The notes beneath the pieces are model-generated. The model was not told where the DNA came from and did no database searches. It was given only the letters and a program-made list of their open reading frames with translations. The position numbers and the translations under genes were made by a program. A stretch of DNA of 54,859 nucleotides from UBA11400 sp964550435 (lineage in GTDB: Bacteria; Bacteroidota; Rhodothermia; Balneolales; HLUCCA01): the NCBI GenBank assembly GCA_964550435.1, contig CAZJZI010000011.1, positions 1 to 54,859 of the forward strand. The letters are read 5' to 3'. Every line of letters begins with the position of its first letter. Position 1 is the stretch's first letter. This document shows positions 26,134 through 33,809 of the stretch, in pieces.

Positions 26134-27723
26134 TTATTCGTCATCATCGTCATCATCATCGTCATCGTCATCATCGTCATCATCGTCATCATCGTCATCG
26201 TCGTCATCGTCATCGTCATCATCATCATCATCATCATCGTCATCATCATCATCATCGTCATCATCGTCACCATTTCCAGGTCCGTTTCCATTACCGGGAT
26301 TTCCGTCATCATCATCGTCTTCGCCATCATCATCTCTTTCGAATTTCACTTTGTTGACATTTCTACGGCCAGTTGAACGATCAACGAAAAATTCACCCTC
26401 AGCATCAACTTCTATTCCTGCCAGAAGAGCAGAAGCAATTAATTCAAGATTTCGAACTACCCTACCATCAATTCGTATTTGAGAACGGTTCACTATAAAA
26501 AACTCGGTTCCATTCTCGAGTTTAAATGAATTTGCAATCAAATCAACAGATTTAACCACATCTTCGAACTCATTTGACTCAAGTTCGAACTCAATCGTTT
26601 CAACTATCCATAAATTCTGATTCGAATTGGGTTGATAATATCTGCCTTGTGCCTTTATAGTTAACCCATTATTTATTGATGCTGCAACTTCAGAAAGAGT
26701 TGTGAAGTCTCCAGAATTTCGGACTTGAGTATTCGAACTAATTTTTAGACGTTGTCCGCTTGAAAGTACTAAAGTAGAGTCTGATAGGTTTACCGAAACC
26801 AATCGTCCCTCGAACTCATCGCGGTCATAAACGTTTCCATTATTCAATTGAAATCGTAAGGGTTCTGGTTTGTCACGAAAACGAAGTAATGCGGTACCAT
26901 CTCCATTCAACTCTATAGTCCCGTTTACAATCTTAGCCTGGTTCTCTCCATTTCCGGATTGTCGTAAAGTTGTTTCATAACTGAATGCTCCAAAAACACC
27001 AGTTCGAAAATTCTGGTTTGTCTGAACGGTAGGTTTATCGACAGTGATATCAAGGAAGTTTACATCGATGAGATATTCACGTGATACTTCGATACCTTCT
27101 GGGGTTTTGGTTGAGTAGGATCCCTGCCCTGAATGATATCCATCAATTAAAAGTATATCTGAATTTGAGGAAATCCCGTCCATGAAAATGTGATCTACAC
27201 GCTGGAACCTAGATACTTTTATCGAATCACTAACTACACCAGTTCGAACTGCTTTATATTCGACCGCTTCGATAAGATTTCTATCCCCATCTGGATCTTG
27301 AATAATTCTACTAGATGCATCAATAAACTTATATGTAAGTACGAAATCAGATGAAATCGAAAGATTTCCATTTGTAGAGTTTCTGGAAAATGTAACCGTA
27401 TGTACACCTGTATTTGCATCAAAACTGAGTTGATATCCTTCCAGATCTGTGAAGTTTTGAGTCGATAACAAAGATGGCCCAACAATAAGGGTGGCATTTA
27501 CAGGAACAGCAAAAGCTTCCTGAAACGTTGATAACAAGCCTTCCTGACCTTCAGAAATTGATTCTCCAATAATTTGTCCCGCCAGAAACTCATCATTTTC
27601 TGTGAGCAGAATCTGATTCGTGTTGAATTGAGCAATATCACACGATGAAATTAATACCACAACCAGACATAACACCACTGATTTGCTGAAAGTATGTGCG
27701 TTATTTTTAATTGTTGATTTCAT
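26134..27723 (-). CDS. DUF5666-type lipoprotein with a 43-Asp tail
   Basis: 529 residues. The signal ends LVVVLISSC, a lipobox. About 30-290 is a beta-rich domain without a motif I can name. Next come two tandem DUF5666-like units of about 80 residues each: FEGRLVSVNLSDSTLVLSSG near 303 and FEDVVKSVDLIANSFKLENG near 386. The end (from about 461) is acidic, with a GNPGNGNGPGNG linker, then 43 consecutive Asp and a final Glu. It sits between the sigma gene (36-base gap) and fecR (8-base gap), an unusual place for a lipoprotein. It probably lies on the cell surface or faces the periplasm and presents a dense carboxylate strand. A cation-binding role is inference. Confidence 0.8.
   Translation of the reverse strand: MKSTIKNNAHTFSKSVVLCLVVVLISSCDIAQFNTNQILLTENDEFLAGQIIGESISEGQEGLLSTFQEAFAVPVNATLIVGPSLLSTQNFTDLEGYQLSFDANTGVHTVTFSRNSTNGNLSISSDFVLTYKFIDASSRIIQDPDGDRNLIEAVEYKAVRTGVVSDSIKVSRFQRVDHIFMDGISSNSDILLIDGYHSGQGSYSTKTPEGIEVSREYLIDVNFLDITVDKPTVQTNQNFRTGVFGAFSYETTLRQSGNGENQAKIVNGTIELNGDGTALLRFRDKPEPLRFQLNNGNVYDRDEFEGRLVSVNLSDSTLVLSSGQRLKISSNTQVRNSGDFTTLSEVAASINNGLTIKAQGRYYQPNSNQNLWIVETIEFELESNEFEDVVKSVDLIANSFKLENGTEFFIVNRSQIRIDGRVVRNLELIASALLAGIEVDAEGEFFVDRSTGRRNVNKVKFERDDDGEDDDDDGNPGNGNGPGNGDDDDDDDDDDDDDDDDDDDDDDDDDDDDDDDDDDDDDDDDDDDE
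26140..26268. repeat. 129-bp trinucleotide tract coding 43 Asp
   Basis: Uninterrupted GAT/GAC codons (ATC/GTC on the plus strand) at the 3' end of the DUF5666 gene. The codons are mixed rather than pure, which slows but does not prevent slippage. Frame is kept by any change of whole triplets. Confidence 0.92.
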
Positions 27724-27759
27724 CAGTAGTTATACCGTTCAATGGGCAAAGTCCCCTAG

Positions 27760-28383
27760 TTACCCGTTCATATTGACCACATTTCGAACCTGATCTTCTC
27801 CGTAGGTCTTTAACAGTGCTGTTCGAAGATCTTTAAATGCCAGTGCCATATGATTTTCAATAGTTTTTACGCTTACCTGCATAACATCTGCAGCTTCTTT
27901 ATATGAGTATTCCTTCATAAAGCACATTTCGAAAACCATAGATCTCTTTTCTGGCATTTTTGAGATAATGCCACGAACTACTTTTAGAAGCTCATTGTAG
28001 TCCATATTGTGTTCGGTATTCACGACCTTGAGATGGTCCCCAATTTCTTCCACCTGTGTAAATTTTGAATTAAACTGAAAGTGGTTAATCATTCGGGTAT
28101 AAATGATTTGAAAGAGATATGCTTTGAGTGACTTCTTGGGATCAATCTGCTCCCTCTTTTCCCAGATCATCAGAAACGCTTTTTGAATCAAATCCTGTGC
28201 ATCTTCATTTCGAACTCCCCGGCTAATCAAGAATCTGTAAACACCTGCATAGTTAGCATCATAGAATTTCCTGAAAGCCATTGCGTCGCCTTTTCTGATT
28301 CCTTGAGAAACAGCGACCCAGTCTACATCTTTGGATGCAGCAAAAGCGAGAAAAAGAATAACCAGTTCTGGTAGAATGACCAT
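27760..28383 (-). CDS. FecI-like ECF sigma factor with hydrophobic N-terminal stretch
   Basis: 207 residues. Sigma region 2 has MAFRKFYDANYAGVYRFL, EDAQDLIQKAFLMIWEKRE and LKAYLFQIIYTRMIN. Region 4 has MPEKRSMVFEMCFMKEYSYKEAAD and VSVKTIENHMALAFKDLR. Before region 2 are about 16 hydrophobic residues (LPELVILFLAFAA), odd for a cytosolic sigma factor. No ATG, GTG or TTG codon further in would remove it without cutting into region 2. It heads the cluster of poly-Asp lipoprotein, fecR, TonB receptor and second poly-Asp lipoprotein, and should be released by FecR to transcribe it. Confidence 0.9.
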   Translation of the reverse strand: MVILPELVILFLAFAASKDVDWVAVSQGIRKGDAMAFRKFYDANYAGVYRFLISRGVRNEDAQDLIQKAFLMIWEKREQIDPKKSLKAYLFQIIYTRMINHFQFNSKFTQVEEIGDHLKVVNTEHNMDYNELLKVVRGIISKMPEKRSMVFEMCFMKEYSYKEAADVMQVSVKTIENHMALAFKDLRTALLKTYGEDQVRNVVNMNG

Positions 28384-28408
28384 GCTACGTGATGAAATCA
28401 GGTGAGTC

Positions 28409-28442
28409 TAAATATACCCTTCGACTCAATAGAAACGAACAA
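28409..28442 (-). promoter_or_regulatory. Possible promoter of the sigma/FecR/TonB-receptor cluster
   Basis: On the minus strand TTG (28442-28440), a 23-base spacer and TATATTTA (28416-28409) resemble the Bacteroidota promoter TTG-N19ish-TAnnTTTG with one mismatch and a long spacer. The predicted start is about 20 bases before the sigma ATG at 28383. Confidence 0.35.
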
Positions 28443-28462
28443 AATTTTACAATAGTACGCGA

Positions 28463-29902
28463 TTATCCGTGATTAATTACCACGGTTTTGGTCGTTGTAA
28501 CATGAAAAAGTGCCTCAAAACCCTTTTCCCGACCATATCCAGACTCTTTCATCCCTCCAAACGGGAGTTCAACACCACCACCAGCTCCATATCCATTCAC
28601 AAAAACTTGTCCGGCACTAACCTTGTTTGCTACTCGGTGTGCTCGACCCAGATCTTTGGTCCAAACAGCAGCCACAAGCCCATATACAGTTTGATTGGCT
28701 AGATCGATAGCTTCGGATTCGGAATTGAATGGAATTACGGAGAGTACAGGACCGAAAATTTCGTTCTGGGCTATGTCGTCGCTATTTTTAATTGATCCGA
28801 GAAGTGTTGGTGGATAGAAGTATCCTTTTAAGTCAGGAATAGCTGCCTGAGCGAGTATTTTTGCCCCATTATTGACAGCCGTTTCTATGAGTTTTTTGAC
28901 TCTGCCAAGTTGTTTTTTAGAGATAATTGGTCCAACATCTGGATCTGATTCAGCAACCCCAACTTTAAGTGCATTAAAGCGTTCGATAAGTTCATGAACC
29001 ACCTTATCATGTATTGATTCATGAATCAATAGTCTGGATCCTGCTGAGCACGTTTGTCCGGCGTTCTGGATGATAGCATTCACAATCACTGGAAGTGCAG
29101 CATCAAGATCCGCATCTTCGAAAACAATCTGGGGAGATTTACCGCCAAGCTCCAGTAACGCAGGACGACGATGTTCAGCGACCGATTGCGCAATTTTGGT
29201 ACCGACTTCAGGAGACCCTGTAAAAGCCATGTGATCTAAATCTCTGTGAGATGATAATGCAGCACCTGCTTCTTCGCCTGTTCCAGTTACAAGGTTGATT
29301 GCACCGGCAGGGAACCCAACATGGTCCAAAAGTTCAAAAATCTTGACTACCGACAAACAGGCATCTTCGGAAGGCTTGAGTACTGTGGCATTACCAGCTG
29401 CTAATGCTGGAGCAAGTGTTCTGGCAGTCATTTGAAGCGGATAATTCCAGGGAATTATATGACCGGTAACTCCAAATGGAACCCGCTGTGCCATTACGGT
29501 ATATCCCTGTTGAAACGGGATAATTTCTCCATGAAGTTTGTCAGCTGCGCCAGCATAGAACTCGAAATACCTGGCACACAATTGCGCGTCTGATCTGGCT
29601 TGTTTAATCGGCTTCCCTGTGTCGGCGGATTCAATCTGTGCTAGTTCCTCGCTGTGGTCTGATATCAGCTTTGACGCCTGATTTAGCAATCTACCACGTT
29701 CCAACGCACTTAGTGCTCCCCAGTTACCTACAAAAGCTGTCCGAGCTGCTTTAACGGCGTTATCAATATCTGTCTCCCCACTTCGTGCAATCTTTCCGAT
29801 CACTATGTCATACGATGGATTGATCATTTCAATCGTTCCTAATGAACCATTGACCCATTTTCCATTTATGTAATTCTTGGCTGGTACAGTAAATCTCATC
29901 AT
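28463..29902 (-). CDS. NAD(P)-dependent aldehyde dehydrogenase
   Basis: A 479-residue cytosolic dehydrogenase of the betaine/aminobutyraldehyde-like ALDH group. The nucleotide-binding block is PWNYPLQMTARTLAPALAAG with KPSE. The catalytic pair is Glu251 in LELGGKSP and Cys285 in AGQTCSAGSR. The C-terminal block is LPFGGMKESGYGREKG. The exact aldehyde cannot be read from sequence. AGGAG five bases before the start is one of the few Shine-Dalgarno-like sites in the window. It follows an amidohydrolase gene by 71 bases and may belong to the GntR-led minus-strand group. Confidence 0.93.
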   Translation of the reverse strand: MMRFTVPAKNYINGKWVNGSLGTIEMINPSYDIVIGKIARSGETDIDNAVKAARTAFVGNWGALSALERGRLLNQASKLISDHSEELAQIESADTGKPIKQARSDAQLCARYFEFYAGAADKLHGEIIPFQQGYTVMAQRVPFGVTGHIIPWNYPLQMTARTLAPALAAGNATVLKPSEDACLSVVKIFELLDHVGFPAGAINLVTGTGEEAGAALSSHRDLDHMAFTGSPEVGTKIAQSVAEHRRPALLELGGKSPQIVFEDADLDAALPVIVNAIIQNAGQTCSAGSRLLIHESIHDKVVHELIERFNALKVGVAESDPDVGPIISKKQLGRVKKLIETAVNNGAKILAQAAIPDLKGYFYPPTLLGSIKNSDDIAQNEIFGPVLSVIPFNSESEAIDLANQTVYGLVAAVWTKDLGRAHRVANKVSAGQVFVNGYGAGGGVELPFGGMKESGYGREKGFEALFHVTTTKTVVINHG

Positions 29903-29973
29903 TCTCCTAATCTATTGAGCTACAATTTCTTCATTAGGTAAAACGAATGGAACAAGCAAAGCATTCCATTAAA

Positions 29974-31590
29974 TCAGTAATCCAGACCAGGTTGTTTAAT
30001 GTCATAGTTCCGATTCTCTTTGGCTTTTCGGACCATCTCTTCTACATCACGAAGTAATTGTTTAGCATCGAATATTATACCGTCTTTGATTGTGTACTTG
30101 ACACCACCTTTTCGCACAGCCTGATTATTTTCATCCACAACAATCGCGCCTGTACCATATAACACTTTAAGATTGGCCATTGGATTTCCATCCACCAATA
30201 CGATATCTGCTAACTTCCCAACCTCTATGGTTCCAAGTTTATCAGATACTCCTACTTCTTCGGCGCCCTTGAGTGATGCTGACATAAAAATTTCCAGTGG
30301 ATGAAAACCGGCTTCGCGTAGGAGTTCCATTTCTTGTATGTATGCAAATCCATAAAGTTTATAGATATATCCGGCGTCTGATCCCAAAGTTACACGTCCA
30401 CCACGATTTTTGTACTCGTTAACAAATTTCATCCAAAGTCGATAATTCTCTTTCCAGGCGACCTCCTGCTCGGTACCCCAGTTGAACCAGTACGACCCGT
30501 GTGCTACTCTGCTAGGTTTATAAAACTCCCATAAGCTAGGAAGTGTATATTTTTCATGCCATTCTGCCCGGCGCTGAGCCATGAGGTCTCGACTTGCTTC
30601 ATATATTGTAAACGTTGGGTTTATTGTAAAATCCAGACCCAGGAGCTCGTTCATCACCGTATTCCAATGATCGGTACCTGGATCTGCGGCTTGCTTCCAA
30701 AGTTCACCAGCACCCTCAAATCGATGTTGTTCATCCTGATAATTATAGTCAAGCGGATAGTTCTGCACTATTCTGTCGTTGAAAAGTGCTTCAGGAAGGC
30801 CGTACCAGTGCGTCAACGATTTCAGACCCCATCTTGCCGATTGTAGGGCATTCGCATAAACCACACGCGTCTGGGCATGGTGGGTCATTGAGCCTAGTCC
30901 AAGCTTCCCAGCTTCGTCAAGCGCAGCCTGGTATACTTCAGGACTGGCTCCAAAGAATTTGATACCATCGGCTCCCTGTGTATGAATTTGTTGAACCCAA
31001 ACTCGTGCATCCTCACCCGAAATCATAGGCCTGTCGAATCCCTGTCCGAATCCCACATAAGCGAATATACGTGGAGCTGTTATCTCATTTTTTTCACTGC
31101 GTTCTTTGTGTCGAAGTGTCCAGTCAAGACCATTAAATGATCCAGGTTCGCGAATACTGGTAATACCATGTGCTAACCAAAGTTTATAAACATACTCAGG
31201 TGTTGTTCCCTGCGCTCCTCCACCAGTGTGTGCATGATTGTCGAAGAATCCAGGAAGTGCATACAAGCCTGATGCATCCAGTACTTTGTCTTCAGGACCT
31301 GCTTGTGGACGTCTTCTTTCGTTAATGGGTACTCCGGGATAACCAACTGTTTGTATTGAGGTAATTTGATTCCCTTCGATAATGATATCTACGGGACCAA
31401 GCATTGGTGAACCGGTTCCATCTATCAGATTCACACCTCGAATAATCAGACGATTGTAAGGACCCTCGCCTTCGGTCCGATTCGGTGCATCGGGCATCTG
31501 AGCAAAAGAAGTCGTTATTCCAACAAGTAGAATTAGTGCTGAGGTGAACAAACTTAGTACGAGTGAACGCATGGTTATACTGACCTTCAA
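29974..31590 (-). CDS. Secreted amidohydrolase (imidazolonepropionase-like)
   Basis: 538 residues with a Sec signal (about 1-30, ending TSFAQ). The amidohydrolase core has ALPGFFDNHAHTGGG (HxH), GITSIREPGSF, GADGIKFFGAS (Lys), MTHHAQT (His), TLGSDAGYIYKLYG (Asp), and the beta-sandwich ending IEVGKLADIVLVDGNP. The group includes periplasmic peptidase- or prolidase-like enzymes and hydrolases of cyclic amides; the substrate is unknown. It lies between the GntR gene (90 bases upstream) and the ALDH gene. Confidence 0.86.
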   Translation of the reverse strand: MKVSITMRSLVLSLFTSALILLVGITTSFAQMPDAPNRTEGEGPYNRLIIRGVNLIDGTGSPMLGPVDIIIEGNQITSIQTVGYPGVPINERRRPQAGPEDKVLDASGLYALPGFFDNHAHTGGGAQGTTPEYVYKLWLAHGITSIREPGSFNGLDWTLRHKERSEKNEITAPRIFAYVGFGQGFDRPMISGEDARVWVQQIHTQGADGIKFFGASPEVYQAALDEAGKLGLGSMTHHAQTRVVYANALQSARWGLKSLTHWYGLPEALFNDRIVQNYPLDYNYQDEQHRFEGAGELWKQAADPGTDHWNTVMNELLGLDFTINPTFTIYEASRDLMAQRRAEWHEKYTLPSLWEFYKPSRVAHGSYWFNWGTEQEVAWKENYRLWMKFVNEYKNRGGRVTLGSDAGYIYKLYGFAYIQEMELLREAGFHPLEIFMSASLKGAEEVGVSDKLGTIEVGKLADIVLVDGNPMANLKVLYGTGAIVVDENNQAVRKGGVKYTIKDGIIFDAKQLLRDVEEMVRKAKENRNYDIKQPGLDY

Positions 31591-31680
31591 AAGTTAATTG
31601 TTACAATCAAGCTACGAATATACATACCCTTAGAGCCGGAATCATGTAAAAGTATAGAAATGTCCTTTAGATTTGCATTA

Positions 31681-32574
31681 TTATCCATCCCATAGCTCAG
31701 CACGTATCATTTCCGATGTGTTTTCAGAAATTTGATATTGGATAAGAAGTCGATTCCGTTCGGAGATAGTACGTTCTACCAGAGATGCACAATCTGGCGT
31801 ATATAACAAAAGATCAACATCCTTGATGAAAGGAGGTAGAAATCGTCCGTCTGTAGCTCCGGCAAGAATTACCCCTGGAAATTGTAAGAGTTGTTTTAGT
31901 TCGGCACTTAAAATGGGGACAGAAGCTTGTTCACGCGTCAAAAGTCCTAGTGTTTGAACTGCAGACCTGTCTATGATTGATACAAGTACAGAGGCATCAA
32001 TCATATATACGACCGGGAGTATGAGCGCACCGGATTCGGAGTCGTTTTTAAACTGCCTGACATAAGGTAACGGGACAAAAAGTGCATCAAAATTTACAGC
32101 CTTCTCTGATTCTGTAATCGTGATGATCTTACTTTTAACTCCAACCTTACTTTGGATGGCTTTTGAGATCATGTTCCCAAGTTCCCTGGTGCCACCTACG
32201 GTAGCACTCGTATCGAGCCGATCTGGCCACTCCATAAACGTGAGTTGTTCTTCAAACAGAGTTTCAACCTCGTCCTCATCCAGTCCATACCCTACCAGTT
32301 CCTCAAGTACAGTCCGAATTTTCCCTGCTCCCATTTCCAGGCGTTCAGACTTATCAAGCATCGTTGACTGTCTGTGAACGATAAATCCACGCCCCTTTTC
32401 ACCACGAACCAAACCCTCTTCCGACAACATTAGATAAGCTTTGCGTACTGTGTGAAAACTGGTTTCTAGCTGTTTACCAAGTACACGGGTTGAAGGCAGC
32501 ACTTCTCCCACCTGAAATTGCTTGGTGGATATCATGAGGCGTATCCGGTCGGCAATATATTTAGCTGATTTCAT
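31681..32574 (-). CDS. GntR-type transcription regulator with novel C-terminal domain
   Basis: 297 residues. The N-terminal winged HTH is of the GntR/YtrA type: MKSAKYIADRIRLMI, VLPSTRVLGKQLETSFHTVRK and LMLSEEGLVRGEKGRGF. The C-terminal 200 residues are neither an aminotransferase (MocR) nor a UTRA or FCD domain that I can recognise. They have alternating beta-alpha blocks (KIITITESEKAVNFDALFV, GVILAGATDGRFL, DVDLLLYTPDCASLV), so a Rossmann-like ligand sensor is plausible. It is divergent from the ATP-grasp/kamA genes and heads the amidohydrolase/ALDH genes, so it may control either or both. Confidence 0.82.
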   Translation of the reverse strand: MKSAKYIADRIRLMISTKQFQVGEVLPSTRVLGKQLETSFHTVRKAYLMLSEEGLVRGEKGRGFIVHRQSTMLDKSERLEMGAGKIRTVLEELVGYGLDEDEVETLFEEQLTFMEWPDRLDTSATVGGTRELGNMISKAIQSKVGVKSKIITITESEKAVNFDALFVPLPYVRQFKNDSESGALILPVVYMIDASVLVSIIDRSAVQTLGLLTREQASVPILSAELKQLLQFPGVILAGATDGRFLPPFIKDVDLLLYTPDCASLVERTISERNRLLIQYQISENTSEMIRAELWDG

Positions 32575-32608
32575 GGTTATTTGAGATGATTCTGATCAAA
32601 TGCATGCG

Positions 32609-32635
32609 AAATGTACAAAATGATCTTAAATGTAC
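32609..32635. promoter_or_regulatory. Direct repeats of AAATGTAC between GntR and ATP-grasp genes
   Basis: AAATGTAC occurs at 32609-32616 and 32628-32635, 19 bp apart, in the 107-bp divergent region. Such spaced half-sites would suit the GntR-type regulator encoded next door, but no footprint is implied. Confidence 0.4.
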
Positions 32636-32668
32636 CTGATAAATTCCACAGAAACGCAGATTTACTCG

Positions 32669-32676
32669 TATTTTTG
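32669..32676 (+). promoter_or_regulatory. TAnnTTTG -7 box before the ATP-grasp gene
   Basis: TATTTTTG fits the Bacteroidota -7 consensus and ends 5 bases before the ATG at 32682, implying a nearly leaderless transcript. No TTG is seen at -33, so an activator or the AAATGTAC repeats upstream may matter. Confidence 0.4.
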
Positions 32677-32681
32677 CAGCT

Positions 32682-33719
32682 ATGATCAAGAAACTACGTA
32701 TTGGTATCAGTTTTGACCACCCAGGCGAATACCCAGAGGTTGTTGGACCCGAAGATCGTTTTGCAGAATTCGAGCCAGAATCTACAATTTCGGCAATGGA
32801 AGAAGCAATTCATTTTCTTGGTTATGAGTCTATACGTATAGGAGGCCCCAGGAAAATACTATTAAAACGTCCTAATGTTGATATAATCTGGAACATATCA
32901 GAAGGTTATGGAACCCGAAATAGGGAAGCATGGGTTCCAGCGCTTTGTGAAATGTACGGAATCCCATGTTTAGGAAGTGACGCGTTGACCCAATCGCTAA
33001 GTCTGGACAAAGTACAGACCAAAATTTTTGCTCGTGATTCTGGTGTTCCAACCTCTAAATGGGCTGTGGTTTCATCAGGCAATGATTTAAATCAAAATCA
33101 TTTATTTCAACAGGTTACCGACCAATTAGGCGCAAATCCATGGCCATTATTTGTCAAACCCCGATACGAAGGGACTGGTAAAGGCATATCAGAATCAAGT
33201 GTTTGCCAATCACCAAAAGAACTAGTCAAAGAAGTAACGAGGCAACTTAGCTCATACCAACAGGATATCCTTGTAGAACAATTCTTACCTGGAGCTGAGT
33301 ACACCGTCGCTGTTTCCGGTCATCCATTGAGAGCACACCCTGTACTTGAACGCGGTCTGGACCCCGATACCGGAATCGGAACGCACATCATCGACGCGCT
33401 CCGAGCCCGATCCTCAACCCCTGCCGCCGAACCACACTCCAACTACACCCTTAGTCACCAACTCAGTTTCGAACTCGAAGCCAGACTCCGAACCTGGTCG
33501 TTAAAACTCTGTGAAGACATGCAAGTCAAAGACTATGCCCGGCTCGATTTCAAACTCGACAATCTAGGAAATCCATATTTCCTGGAGATAAATCCACTTC
33601 CAACATTCGCAGTAGATAACACATTTGCAATACTGGCTGAGCTAGAATCCATACCATACAACGAGTTTTTGGGAACAATACTTAAATCGGCTTTAAATAG
33701 GTTAGGTTTTGACGTTTAG
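32682..33719 (+). CDS. ATP-grasp ligase, D-Ala-D-Ala ligase-like
   Basis: 345 residues of the D-alanine:D-alanine ligase/ATP-grasp superfamily, which join a carboxylate to an amine through an acyl phosphate. Visible are the N-terminal domain (DIIWNISEGYGTRNREAWVP, the Ddl-like NxxEG block), LSLDKVQTKIFARDSGVPTSK, ATP-binding PLFVKPRYEGTGKGI, LVEQFLPGAEYTVAV, and the metal-binding ARLDFKLDN ... YFLEINPLPTF. The DR and FNEIN-type blocks are changed from classical Ddl, so the substrate may not be D-Ala. The gene is 90 bases upstream of a KamA-family gene. Codons between about 33340 and 33550 are unusually C-rich. I infer a conjugating enzyme acting with KamA. Confidence 0.83.
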   Translation: MIKKLRIGISFDHPGEYPEVVGPEDRFAEFEPESTISAMEEAIHFLGYESIRIGGPRKILLKRPNVDIIWNISEGYGTRNREAWVPALCEMYGIPCLGSDALTQSLSLDKVQTKIFARDSGVPTSKWAVVSSGNDLNQNHLFQQVTDQLGANPWPLFVKPRYEGTGKGISESSVCQSPKELVKEVTRQLSSYQQDILVEQFLPGAEYTVAVSGHPLRAHPVLERGLDPDTGIGTHIIDALRARSSTPAAEPHSNYTLSHQLSFELEARLRTWSLKLCEDMQVKDYARLDFKLDNLGNPYFLEINPLPTFAVDNTFAILAELESIPYNEFLGTILKSALNRLGFDV

Positions 33720-33751
33720 GCCTTTTTACCATTATTGGCCTATAAACTTCA

Positions 33752-33759
33752 TATATTTG
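33752..33759 (+). promoter_or_regulatory. TAnnTTTG -7 box upstream of the kamA-family gene
   Basis: TATATTTG lies 50 bases before the ATG at 33810. A TTG at 33735-33737 is only 14 bases upstream of the box, shorter than usual. An inverted repeat TAGGCC/GGCCTA (33717-33742) just before it could end some of the ATP-grasp transcript. KamA may thus have its own promoter as well as readthrough. Confidence 0.35.
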
Positions 33760-33809
33760 GAAGTTCACAAGAATAGGATTTTGTTTAATAGCCGGGAATT
33801 AATCCAACG

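Noticed and set aside
26105..26482. Poly-Ser, His-rich and Met-rich frames over the second repeat tract
   Set aside because: Shadows of the 43-Asp end of the DUF5666 lipoprotein gene, for the same reason.
33717..33742. TAGGCC/GGCCTA inverted repeat as a definite terminator of the ATP-grasp gene
   Set aside because: The stem is short, the loop is 14 bases and no T tract follows. It is kept only as a remark with the kamA promoter.
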